A stretch of DNA of 64,000 bases from the NCBI GenBank assembly GCA_031835245.1, contig JAVKOQ010000044.1, forward strand, positions 186,001 through 250,000. Direction: 5' to 3'. The position numbers and the translations under genes are program-made. Within the stretch, counting starts at the first letter, position 1. Each line of letters begins with the position of its first letter. The notes below the pieces were generated by a model. That model saw only the letters and a list, made by a program, of their open reading frames with translations, ran no database searches and had not been told where the DNA came from. This DNA comes from Balamuthia mandrillaris (taxonomy: Eukaryota > Discosea > Longamoebia > Balamuthiidae). This document shows, piece by piece, positions 1-12,541 of the stretch.

Positions 1-429
1 GTCGAGATCGTGCAGGCTCCACAGAAGGTGATGCTCTATGTCCTTGTCGACGGCGTAGGGGAAGTCGTTGGGCACGAAGGTGTAGTCCTCCTCCATCACG
101 GAGTTGGAGCTAGTTCTGCTTCTTCGCTCCTCGATTGCACTGGAAGGGACGAAGCGTTTGCCATCATCCTCATCGATCTGGGGCGTCAGGCCAAACTCTC
201 TGCACAACACAAAGTCCCCAACGGTCTTGTAGTCCCGCTTGAGCTCGGCCACCCGTGCCAGGTAGACCTGCAGGTCCTCCGACAACCGCCCCAGTTGGTC
301 CAGCTTCTTCTCCACCTCGATGAACCGCTTGAGCTCGTCCCACCGCAGCCGTGTGGGCCGAGTACCATCCCAAACGGACTCTTTCTTCTGCTCTCCGTTC
401 TCCATAGCGGAGGTTGATGCCCAATTCAT
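1..429 (-). CDS. DUF3605-like protein, N-terminal part (runs off the left edge)
   Basis: The minus strand is open without a stop from an ATG at 429 to the left edge (143 codons); a second in-frame ATG lies at 405. The protein starts MNWASTSAMENGEQKK, has a charged helical stretch (about residues 28-75: LKRFIEVEKKLDQL, LARVAELKRDY), and ends at the edge with NDFPYAVDKDIEHHLLW. A motif of the type NDFPY...HhhhW is what I recall as the hallmark of the eukaryotic DUF3605 family, whose function is unknown. That assignment is from memory of the motif, not a search. The opposite-strand frame is also open but is the shadow of this GC-rich coding sequence. It is divergently arranged with the large gene starting at 964. 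Confidence 0.7.
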   Translation of the reverse strand, partial: MNWASTSAMENGEQKKESVWDGTRPTRLRWDELKRFIEVEKKLDQLGRLSEDLQVYLARVAELKRDYKTVGDFVLCREFGLTPQIDEDDGKRFVPSSAIEERRSRTSSNSVMEEDYTFVPNDFPYAVDKDIEHHLLWSLHDLD

Positions 430-963
430 ATTCGCTAGCAAGAAACCGTGCGTTAACTTTTTATTTTTTTCCGGGTAATGTTTCGCGTGATGGCTTTTGA
501 TGACGTGTGACAGCACAGATCGACGTCGATCATCCAAAGAAGATTTTGTGCAAACCACCAATCAAAAATCAAAAGAAGAGATCTTCCACGTCGACAAAAA
601 TCCAGAGATCGTCCGCAAAAAATCGAACGGGTTAGCAGAAAAACCGAAAGGCCAATCAACCGTCGCCTCCACTACCTGTGTTTTATTTTATTTTTTTGTT
701 GGGTGGTTTTCTTTGTTTTATAAAGCGCTGTCAAATCTTTTTTTTTGTTGGTTTTTTTTTTTAAAAAAAGAGTGTGTAACGCTTCCTGCCTCGTGCCGCC
801 GGCTGTTGCCTCTTTTTTTTTTTGTTTTTGTTTCTCTCCTCCTTCTTTACTGCTGTACATTTATTGGGGAGGAAGCAACAAAAAAAAAACACAAAGCAAG
901 AAGAACATAAACGAGGAAAAGAAAGGCGGACTAGCGAACGAAAGTCAGAAACATACAAAGAAG
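430..963. promoter_or_regulatory. Divergent intergenic region with TGACGT motifs
   Basis: This 534-nt spacer separates two divergent genes. It carries TGACGTG at 501-507 and a palindromic GACGTC at 522-527, resembling CRE/bZIP sites, and long T and A homopolymer runs at about 685-900. The same TGACGT core recurs upstream of other genes in the window. No coding signal is visible. Promoter function is inferred. Confidence 0.4.
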
Positions 964-1469
964 ATGGAGGTGGACTTGAATACCGATCTTCTTGATGGGA
1001 TTGTGATCGATGAAGCACCGGAAGGACCTGCAGTTGCTGCAAGCAGCAGTGCTGCTTCTTCTTCGTCGGCAGATGCTTTGCCCGTTCTTCCCGTGGGAAC
1101 GATCACAGACCAACCTTTTGAGTTCGAGTTGAGAGAAATAAAAGAAGAGGAGGAGGAAGAAGCGGGGAAGAAACAAAAAGAAGAAGAGGAAGCTGCTGTT
1201 GAAGAGGAAATTCCAGAAGAAGAAGAAGCAGAAGAGGAAGAAAAGGAGAAGGAGAAAGAGACAGAAGGAACCGTGGAGGAGGAAGAAAATGATAAGGGAA
1301 AAGGCAAAGAACCTGCTGCCCCACAGGAAAGCTCGGAGGAGAAGGAACGGAGGTTGAAGAGAGAGAAGGAGGCTAAGGCTTTGCCTCCATTGCAGCCGTT
1401 ACCCGCTCCTGCTGTCAATAAGATCTTTGAAAGGCTCCCCGAAGAAATGCGGCTGTCTATCACCGATAC

Positions 1470-1509
<40 letters not shown>

Positions 1510-3031
1510 CTATCTTTCTCTCTTTCTCTCTTTCTCTCTTTCTCTCTTTCGTAAATATAATAACATGAACAAAATGGAGCAGATGAGACACCCGCTGACG
1601 AGCTTCCATTCCAACCGAGAGAGAAAAGCGTGAATCCACCCTCCAAGAACGAGAGACGAGTCGAACTGAGCTTCCCTCCACCACCCACTCCACCAAAGAC
1701 GGAGGAAGAGATGGAGAAGGAGAGGAAGCAACAAGAAAAGGAGGAGCTCGCCAGAAGGAAGAAAGAGCAAAAGGAGATCGAACAGCTCAACAAGATGGCT
1801 TTTATGGACGACAAGCAAAGGTTGAAAGCGGAGGAAAAAATGAGGAAGGAGAAGGAGAAGGACGAGAAGAAGGAGAAGGAGAAAGCTGCTAAAGCAGAGA
1901 CCTCACGAATGGCTGCCATATCCAACAGATCGGGTCAGCTGGATGCTAAGCTGAAGGAAGCTAAGCAAATAGCCGCACAAAAGGCAGAGGAGGAGTTGCG
2001 CATGCTGCGCACGCTCACCGTCACTCGCTACACACCAGAAGGCAATCAGGCCTCCGTTCAGCTATCTCAAATCGTTATTACGTTCAACCACCCTCTTCTT
2101 CCTCCTCCGGAGAAAACAGAAGGTGAAGAAGAAGAAGAAGTAGATAAAGAAGTGAAATTGGATGGTTCTTTGTTAGAGTGGAAGCCAGAGATTGAGCCGG
2201 CGCCTATGGTAGAAGGAGAGTGGTGGGTTGGTGGCACTTCGTTGGTATACAGGACTCCTTCTGGTACGCCATTGGATCAGTGCTGGGCTCGTGCGACCGA
2301 GTATAAAGTCACAGTAAGAGCTTTTTCTTCTTCTCCTTCTTTCTCCCCTCTTCCTCTTTAGTTCATTTGATTGATGATATGGCAAAACACAGGTGCCAGA
2401 AGGTGTTCAATCCAAAGCAGGAGAACTGCCAGTCCTAGGTGAAGCCTTTTCCTTCTCCTTCCGAACGCCCACCATCAAAGTAGAAAGCACCTATCCCCAC
2501 CACAACGCCACTCGCATCTCCCTTCGACCTCTCTTCTTTGTTTGCTTTGACCAAATCATCGACAGCAAGGAAGAAATACTGCAACACATTCGACTCTACA
2601 TTCCTCCCAGTGGCAGCCCCTTGAAAGCATCCTATCACGATGATCCTTCCATCAAAGAATATGCCTCGCTTCATCTGCTGAGCGAGGAGGAGGAGAAAGA
2701 GGAGCTCAACAGGCACCGCTCAGTGGTACGCCAACCATTTGACAGCAATGCTGAAGGTCGTTGGATGTGCCTTGCCTGCGATGAGGCTCTGCCTCACGAC
2801 AAGAGAGTGGTCCTGCAGATCGGCCCGGACTTGCCATCGGCGGAAGGACCTCTTCGCTCGAAGGACTGTCATGTTCTCTCTTTCCAAACGGTACCCCCAT
2901 TTGTAGTTACCCACTATCGCCACACAGGCCTGGTATCCGGCAGACAGACCCTTGCCATCACTTTCAACCAGGACATTATACCCTCTACTTCTGCCTCGTT
3001 TGGTTTTAGTGATTTGGTTCGTGTTATCGGC

Positions 3032-3068
<37 letters not shown>

Positions 3069-6000
3069 CTCTGCTTGTCCGCTCTCTACTTCTATTCTCT
3101 CTTCTCCCTCTTGTTCTTTCTGTTGCTCATTCATCTCTTGCTTCTTACGTTTAATTTCAATTACTGTTCACAATCGCAGCCATGTCTACCATACATCACT
3201 CCTGACCCAGAAGAGCATAACGAAGCACAAGGCAGCAGCTCTTCCGCTTCCTCCTCGTCCTCCTCAATCTGTGCGGGTACATGGAGCCTTTCCGCCAACA
3301 ACTCTTTGCTTTACACTCCCTATAGAGATTGGAAGAAAGCCACCGAGTTTACGGTCACTGTTCCTCCCGATATTTGTGGCTTGTATCACGCCCAGCTGCA
3401 ACCTGCCAAAACCACTGCCACCCCTGGTGGTCTCTGCAGCAAAAACCTTCAATGGAACTTCCATACCCCCACTCCCTTGTACACTCAGACCTTCCCCACG
3501 AACGGTTTGAGCAACGTGCTCGTCAACACTCCCATTTTGGTGATCTTTGACCAGAAGATACGCCCCAAGAAAGTGATAAAGCGAATGTCGGTCTGGTACG
3601 AGCAAAAGAAGCTGATGATGACCAACAAGAAGAACGTTGCATTGCAGCTGGTAAAGAGTTTGGAGGATCTGCCCTCCTCTGCTTTCTCATCGGAGCAGGA
3701 GGCCGATAGATTGAAGGACATGATTGAGAAGGCGCCCGAGAAACAGTGGGTCTTGGCAACGCCTGCTGAGCGCTTGCCCTTCGGTACTAGTTGCCATCTC
3801 CAACTTGGTCCTAAAGTACGTTCACATTTGTTAAAATTGTTTTTATGCTTTGCTGACAATAAAACTATGTTAGCTGCCATCTGCTGAAGGATCATATGCG
3901 GATCCCGACAAAATACAACATATAAACTTTTCTACTGTGTCTCGTTTCCAAGTCTCTTGTACGTACACTATGGTTATTTTTCATTTTTTTTTTGTAAAAC
4001 TTTTTTAACGTCTCTGAAAAGATGTGCAACCGGGAAACAAAGGGTACATGACCTCTCCTGCCGGACATGTTTCCGTGTTTTTCAACCATCCATTGGTTCG
4101 CTGGAAAGGAACCCATGATGACCTTGTATGTTCAGCTATTGTGTTTCACTCTGTTCGCCTTAAAAAATGATACTGATGACTTTTTATCAGGAATGGAGGT
4201 TTGAGATATCGCCTGAGCTAGAGAGTGAAGGTACTTGGAGTACACCTTCCTCCCATGAACTGAGATTTACTCCCAATTCGAATTGGGCCGGATCGACCCA
4301 ATATACTATCACCGTAATGCACTGCCTGCTTTATGTTGTTTTCCCCAGTGCTCTGCAACTGACTTTACCACTTTCTGCAATCTTCTTTTTGGTACTTCTT
4401 TCTTCGTTCTTTCTTCTTGTTAGGTACCAGCCGGTGTAAAATCTTACCTAGGAGACGAGTTGGAAGAGGAATACACGACCACCTTCACAACCTCCGTACT
4501 TGCAGTGACCCAATACTCTTACCTCCATCATGCCTCCTCCGCAAGCGTTGGAGAGATACGGGATCCGCCAGTATGGGTCTGTTTCAACCAAATCATCGAT
4601 GCAGAGCAGGTCTTGAAACAAATCTCCATGACCTATTCTGGCTCCATGTTCCGTTCCACCTCTGTTCCACTGAGGCTGATGGACTATGATGAGGTGATGG
4701 AGTGCGAGCAGGCGCAGCATCTCATCTCTGACCAGAACGAAGGCTATTGGTTGGCTTTTAAACCTGCCGAAAAGCTGCCTTTTGCCACTGATGTCACGGT
4801 TACCATTGGACCTGATGTACGCTCTTTGTTACTTCGCTTTTATTTTTCCTCCTTCAATTATTTCTTAGTGTTGCTCACTTTATATCTATCTTACAACAAT
4901 AGTTGCCATCAGCAGAAGGGCCCTTACTATCTTCTCACAAAACAACTTTTGGGTTCAAAACTATTCCCCCGTTCCTTTGTACCAGTAACGTTATCCCTCT
5001 TCTTTAGATTTTTGAAACGTTCAAGCGATCCATTCACAAGCAAAGTCAACTCATTCTTTCTTTATTTTTGTGAATAGATTCGTTGCCGCTTGGTTATGTT
5101 AGCAATGTAACTAGTACAAATGTCCGTCTTTACTTCAACCAACCTCTTGTCAATCCTTCTAACCAATCGCTGTCCATCGATGAAATGGTTCGTAATGATG
5201 TCTTTTCTGTGCTTCTAAGAAGGAGTAGCAAAGAAAGCAATCACAAACCCTAACAAACGTAATGAACTCAATCATAATTAGAATTGGCTCCCAACTCTGA
5301 GTCCTGAACCAAAACAAAAAGGAACATGGACCTTGGTCAGTGCTTACACTCTCGATTACACACCAAATACTTGGGATATGGCCACCACTTATACTGTCAC
5401 GGTTTGTTAATTTTTATTGGGAGAGAGAGAGAGAGAGGGAGGAAGGGAGAAGGCAGATGAGAGCAGAACCACAAATATGAACTAACCGATTTGCACCAAA
5501 AGGTTGATGCTGGAGTTCGTTCGTTCTATGGAGAACAATTGGACAAGTCATTTTCCTTTGAGTTCTTTACTCCTGCTGCAGAGATTGTCCGTGCGTTTCC
5601 CTGTGCTATCCCCACCTACAATTTCAACAAAGGTGCTTCTGTGGACACTCCCATGGCGCTTCTCTTCAATCAAGCTGTGGATCCCGATCAAGCCCTTGAA
5701 AAACTGAGGTACTCTCTCTTTCATCTCTTTGTTCCTCTCTCTCTCTCTCTGCTGCTCTCTATTGTTCTAAGCTCTCTTTTCTCTCATTTATAGCGTTCAT
5801 GTCAACGATGGCATGCTCTCTTTCTTGAAGAAGCCGTACGGAAGTCTAAGTTTGATCCAACCGAATGCGCTGAGCAACCATCCTGCCCTTGAAAAGTTCT
5901 ATAATGGCTTATCTGCTTCCGAACAGGCCGCCTGTGTAATGTTCAGCTGTAACAAGACGTTCCCACACAATTCAACCATTACCGTGAAGCTTGCAGCTGG

Positions 6001-9000
6001 CGTACGATACCTTCGTTCTAGTATTTCTTGCAATTCTCTTTTCTTACGTTTATTCAGCTTGCATCAAGGGAAGGATCACGAGTAGCGCCCAAAGAACAGA
6101 GCTCACAATTTAGCACTGTTGCTGCTTTCGGCGTCCAATGTATGTGTTCTAAGATCTCTCCTCAAAAACAACAACAAACTAACCTATTTCCTTGTTTTCT
6201 AGATGCTTCGCCTACTAAGGCGATTCAACATCGTCGAACGGTCGTCAAAGTCCAGTTTACTCAACCTTTGGTTCCTATTCATCAACGAGCTGACATCCAA
6301 CACCTATCTTGGCGTCCTATCATTCAACCTTTTCCATCCATGATAGAGCCACTGAGGTGCGTTTGGCGCACTTCTAAGTCCTTTCAGGACTTGAAGCAAG
6401 TCACGAAGAAGAATGGGACAGTGCTCGTATGGAAGGACGTTGAGGCGGAAGAATCGGTTCAAGCTCAGCTGGAACTTTCTCCTTCGGATGGCATTCCTTA
6501 CTTTGAAGTAAAAGTGAAATCATGCGCCAAGAATGGCTGCATTGCTGTTGGTATGTACTTTTCTTCTTCTGCTTCTTCTTCTTCTTCGTTCATCTTCGTT
6601 CTTCTTCTTCTTATTCTTATTCTTTGTCGCATTTCACATATTCTTTGTTTAGTTTTTCGAACCTTTCTTGACATTTCAATCAACAAACGAAAACACTTAT
6701 TGATAAACAGGTGTGGCATTGATAGATCTTCCTTTACACAAGATGTTACCGGGCTGGAAGTCTCATAGCTACGGTTATCACAGCGACGATGCACATATAT
6801 ATAATGACAACAAGCCAACGGAAAGTTCAGCGTTACCCAAATGGGGAGTTGGAGATGTTATCGGTTGCGGCATAGACGCTAGTAACGATGAGATTTACTG
6901 GTAGCTTTCTTTCTTCGTTGTCTTCGTCTTCTTCCTTTTTACTTATTATTGATATGATATAGGACATTAAATGGAGAGAAAATTGTGGCTCAAAAGTTGG
7001 GCAAGAAAGACAAGAAGCTTCTTCCAACTGGTTTGCATGTTTCATGACTTTTTTTTTCCAAATGATGCTAAATATTCCGTTTTTCTCTGTTAACAGTTGG
7101 TGCTGACAATGGAGCTAAACTATGGGTAAATCTTGGCTCTGCCCCGTTTGCCTATGACCCCAAAGCAAACAATTCAACACCATCTAAGAAAGGCAGCAAA
7201 AAGTCTTCTCTGTCCAAAGCGGAGAAGAAAGAAAAGAAGAACAAGAAGAAAGAGAAGAAGACCCCACGCAAAGATAAAGAGAAGGAGAAGGAGAAAGAGA
7301 AGGAGAAAGAGGAAGGTACCATTACTGAGTCAAAACAACCATCTCCAAGAGACAAAGAAAAAGACAAAGAGGACAAAGAGGAACAACCTGTATCTTCGCA
7401 ACAATCCTTATCTGCTCCTTCTTCCTCGACCACTGCTCCTCCTCCACCATCAATCACCGGAGTAGTTGCAACGCCCGTTCAACCGCCTCCAAAAGCACCT
7501 TCCAATCGTGGGGCATGGACCTTGGTCGATCACCACACCCTCCTCTTCTATCCCATGGAGCCATGGCAGAACTCAACCGAGTTCACCGTGACGGTGCCTG
7601 AAGGAGTATCCTCCTACTACCAAGACCAAAGGCTGGAAAAGCATTATAGCTTCAAGTTTACCACTCCAACCATCCGCATCTTGAAGCTACCGCTCAGCAA
7701 CACAAGACAACTGCTGGATGCTCCCATTTACGTTCGCTTCAATCAGCTCATCGATGCGCAGGAGATGATAAAGAACGTTCAGGTATCCATCAGCAAATGG
7801 AAGTTCTCCAGCTTTGCACCGGTGCGTTTGTTGAAGAAGAAAGAGATCAATCATCCTTCTGCCTTGAATCCTGCATTTGCTGGCTATTGGCTCTGCTTCA
7901 AGTGTACGGAACCGTTCCCTTATGATACTACTGTTACCGTCAAGATTGGTCCTAAGGTTTGTTGAAATAACCTCTTCTTTCTCTGATCTCTTTTCTTTGT
8001 GTTCTCACTCTAGCTTTCTCTTTAATTTTAAAATTTTCTCCCTAAATAGCTCAAGTCAATCGAGGGAACTCTGGAAACAACTCAAGAGCAAACGTTCAGC
8101 TTTACCACTATTGGTGACTTTGCAATTATAAGTGCGTCAAACAAAACCTTTCTTCTTTTGTGACGTTTCAAAGTGAACTACACCTCTAACGTTGTTATTT
8201 GGCACCTTCAAAGATGGTACTCCCAAAGGACAACAGTCCTACTACAAAGTCCCTGTCGTTTTGGAGTTTAACCAACCGCTTCTGCCACCTGGCGCTCCTT
8301 TGGATATTAACTCTTTGGTACCGTCTCTCCTTCCTTCTGTTTTTTCGGGCTAGGATCAACTTACTCTCTCTCTCTCGCTCTCTCTTTCGTAGTCATGGAG
8401 GCCAAAGATAGAACCAGAGCCATTGTCAGGAGGTTCCTGGTCTCTCCTCAACTCAAGAAAGCTGTGCTACCGCCCCGACGAGCACTGGGAGAAGTCCACT
8501 CAATACACGGTGACCGTCGATGCTGACATCATCTCCGGCTACAACGAGCCACTTAAGAAATCTTACACGCTAACGTTCAGCACGAAGACGATGCTCGTTC
8601 GCTTCGCCTATCCTCGCCATGGCAGAAGCTTGCTCGATGCAGGAATGTTCATTCTCTTTGACCAGATAGTGGATCCTGAAGCTGTGCTCGCCACTATCAA
8701 AATCTCGACCTCCTTCTTCAAGAGCTCCTATGCTCCCGTGCGCCTAATGACCAGCAAACAGGTGAAACGCAGCAACTTTGCTCATTTGGCAACGGAGGAA
8801 CTGGAGGGTCATTGGGTGGCGTTTGAAAGCACCAAGATGCTGCCGCCTAATTCCACTGTTACTGTAACTGTTGGGCCAAAGATCCCATCGGCAGAAGGAG
8901 ACGTGCCGTCAGAGTCCACTTATTCATGGCAATTCAAAACAGTGCCACGGTTCAAAGTGGATCGCTTCTTCCCAAAGAACAGCAGCACCAAGATCTATCC

Positions 9001-12000
9001 AAGGGCTCCATGGAGCATCCGCTTCAGCAATCCCTTGAACCAAACCACTTTTGATCCGAGAGCCATTACAGTGGAACCTACTCTGCCCGATTTGAATGTA
9101 TGTGTGACCTCCGGAAAGACCATTCAACTTTATAGCAGCATGCATGAAGGCGACACTGTCTATCGCGTAACTATTGTTAGCAGCGCGATCAAAGGTTTGT
9201 TCTTCTATATGTTTCTCTCGTCTTGGTCTTCTTCTAACTTGTTTTTTGCATTTCAGACGTTTATGGACAGCCATTAGGTATCGAACATGCTGAAGAGGTT
9301 GAAGACGAAGGAGATGAAGGACAAGGCAACTTTTTGATTGAGGACATTGTCTGGGAGGTGAAGGTCTGGGAACCACCAGTGCCACGTGCTCTTAAGCCCT
9401 TCCAAGACGGACTTATTGTCTACGATCCTGTCCTTTTGGCCGCCACACAACAACCACCAACATACCACATCAAAGTGTACAACTACAAAGAGTTGCGCGT
9501 CTGTTTGTATAAGTACGTTTTGTTGTTTTTCTCTCTAATGTGGTCTTTTGATACTTGTTCTAATGCTCTCTCTCAGAATGAATCCTCGTAAGCATTGGCA
9601 TAAATGGGGCACCGAGAAGAATTACAAGTCAGTAGGTGAGAACAAGTCTGATACTCACGATTACCTCGGGTATTTCCTTCCGTCTCTTTGTTGAACAATC
9701 TTTCTTATCCTTTAAGGCGAACACTTATTGTCTCTTGTCTTTCTTAGCTACGGCAAACTGGTGGCAGATGACATTGTTCCGGTGTCCAACTACCAGAAGG
9801 ACACCTATGTGGACTTCATCGTGGACCTCTCCCCTGCGCTTAAGGATTCCTCTCGTGGCGTGGGCCAAATCGCCATCGTCATAACTCCCACCAAGAAAGG
9901 GCACTATCCCAACTCGTGGAGCGATCGAGACATCGTCAAGGCATGGATCCAGCTCACCCACATCGGCCTAGATGCTTTCCAGGGCTTACAGAGCGTGCAT
10001 GCCTGGGCGACACATCTTGTCAAAGGAGGACCCCTCAAAGGAGCCAAGTTTTGGTGGCATGAACGAGAGAAGACCAAGTTTGGAGCTGGTCTTACCATTC
10101 TTGATGCTGATCAACAAATGTACGTTATCTTAAGTTGATGTTTTCTATATAATCCTCTGATACCGTTACAATGAACAAATCTTATTTATAGGAAAAAGTT
10201 GGCGGCTCTGAACCAACAAACCTCTCCACGTGGTGGCAGCAACAAACAAGGTTCACAGGCAAGAATAGCGCCAACCACCGCGTTGAGCCTTCGGCCGATG
10301 ACCCTTGAACGAGATGTGAGCGGGCCATTCCTGAGCAACAAGGAAGGTGTCGCCGTGTTGCCACACAACACCACCAAAGCAGCAACCCTCTTTGTAGAGA
10401 AGGGAAAGGATTGTGCGTTCATCACTGGCGTATCCACTTTCACTTCCCTGTCAGCTGATACCATGCTGCTCTGGCACGTCTTTGATGACAGAAGGTTCGT
10501 CTTGTGATTCTATCCCTCTCGCTCCTCCTCGTTGTTCTGTTGAAACAATCTGCTGAAATCTTTTTGGTTTTAGCATGTATCGTCCGAAAGAAGAAGTGCA
10601 CATCAAAGGCTACGTTCGCTTCTTGAAGGTTCTCTTTCCTCTCCTTTGACTCTTTTTTTAAAAAAATTAATGTTGTACCACATTTAGCGATTGTCAAACG
10701 AACATTTTGAGCGACTTGAGTTACCTTCTTTGCAGAATGTAAACTACAGAATGGTCGACCCTCGTTCCGTCGAAGTGGCTAAAGGCAGCTCCTGCCTTTC
10801 TGGCTTTGGCTCTTTTGACTTTGTGCTCAACCTTCCGGACTCGGTAATGCCTATGTCTTTTTCTTTCTTTTTCTTTTTCGTCTTGTTATTTCGCCGTATC
10901 ATACTTGTACTCTCCTTCTTAACTGAATGTATCCTATACTTTAGATAAACTTGGGAGATGTCTCGCTGCATCTAAGCTTGGAGGATCACGAGCAGACCCC
11001 CACCTATGCCCACGTTCATACCTTCCAAGTGCAAGAATTCCGGCGACCAGAGTTCGTGGCGGAGGCTTCCGTGGAGAGCAAAAACCCACACTTCCTCGAC
11101 CCCTCCAGCAAGGCTATCCTTAAAGGCAAAGCCAGCTATTATGCCGGTGGTGGCCTGCCAGACTCTGACGCCACTTGGCGCGTGGCCTCAACGGATGCCA
11201 CTTTTGCTCCCCCTGGTCTTATGGATTATGTCTTTAGCAGTCAGACAAAGTTGTTGATCAAGGAAGAGGACATCAAGCAGGTCACCTCTTCTTCTAGTGT
11301 TAGCGTCACCTCCTTTTCCTTGGTGGGTAACGATGCTGGCTCATCAAGTGACGGAGCATTGCAACTGGTCGTTCCGAAGAAACGAGTTTCTTTGGTACCA
11401 ACTCCATTCGTACACTCTTCTGCGCAACGAAGCTCCAGCGACTGCAAACGAACGGTGAAGGGCAAGACTCGCCCTTCTGGCGAACACAAGATCGAGATCC
11501 TTCTCAAGTCGGGAATACCCAATCCTCCTCGACCGCTGAGTCTGGCAGCCGTTTTGGAGGTGATGGATCTCAACCATCAGACCTTGAATGCTACCACGCA
11601 GCTGTTGCTTCACCCTTGCGTTTACTATGTGGGATTGCAGGCCCAAGAGTCTACCATTTTGATGGACAGGCCCTGCCGTATCCGCATTGTTGTCTCTAAC
11701 ATTGGTACGTTCTTTCTCTTCGTATCCTTTCTTCACCTTCTTTCTGTTGCTGACAAAACAAAAACGTTTTGAAGATGGTAAATTGGTGGCCGGAGTGCCA
11801 GTCTATTTGACCCTCACTCGTTGGGTACGAAAGCCCTATTACAGACAGAGCAGCAGCTCTCCTTCACCGCCGCCCCCACCAATACATCAAGCAATGGTTT
11901 ACCGTACACCGCATCTGCCGTCTTCATCTTCCTCAATGATGGACATCATACCATCACAAGTACCTAGCGCATGGGAGGACATAACGGTTGATAATAAGAC

Positions 12001-12507
12001 ACCAAACTACCAAAAACATGTGGTTATATCCGGCTCCAAACCAATCGAATATGAGTTGAACTTCAGCAGCAGCAATAGCAACGATTCGTTGGTGCTCTCT
12101 TGCGACATTCATGCTTTGGTGGAAGATGGTGAGGGGCGCAAAAATGCCGCAGAGCTTTCTTTGCCAGTTCAGTCTTCAGCGCCGTCATTGCCCCCTTCTC
12201 CAACCTCTTTATATCCTTCTGTCCCTCCGCCAGCGCAACAACAACAGGACAAGGAGTTCGAGGTGATTGCGGAGGAGACTCTTGTTATCACAAGCGACAA
12301 GACTTCCTATAGAATTGGAGAAACCGCAGAGTTGCTTATTCAGTGTCCCTTCGCACCTGCTGATGGTTCGTTTTTTTCAAAATTATATTTCTTTCTCTTC
12401 TCATAACCTCTCTAAACAACATCATTGTTATAGCTTTGGTGACTGCTAGGTGCAGAGGTATCGTCAAAACCTTTTTGTACAAACTTAAGTCAACTTCTGA
12501 AGGTCCT

Positions 12508-12541
<34 letters not shown>
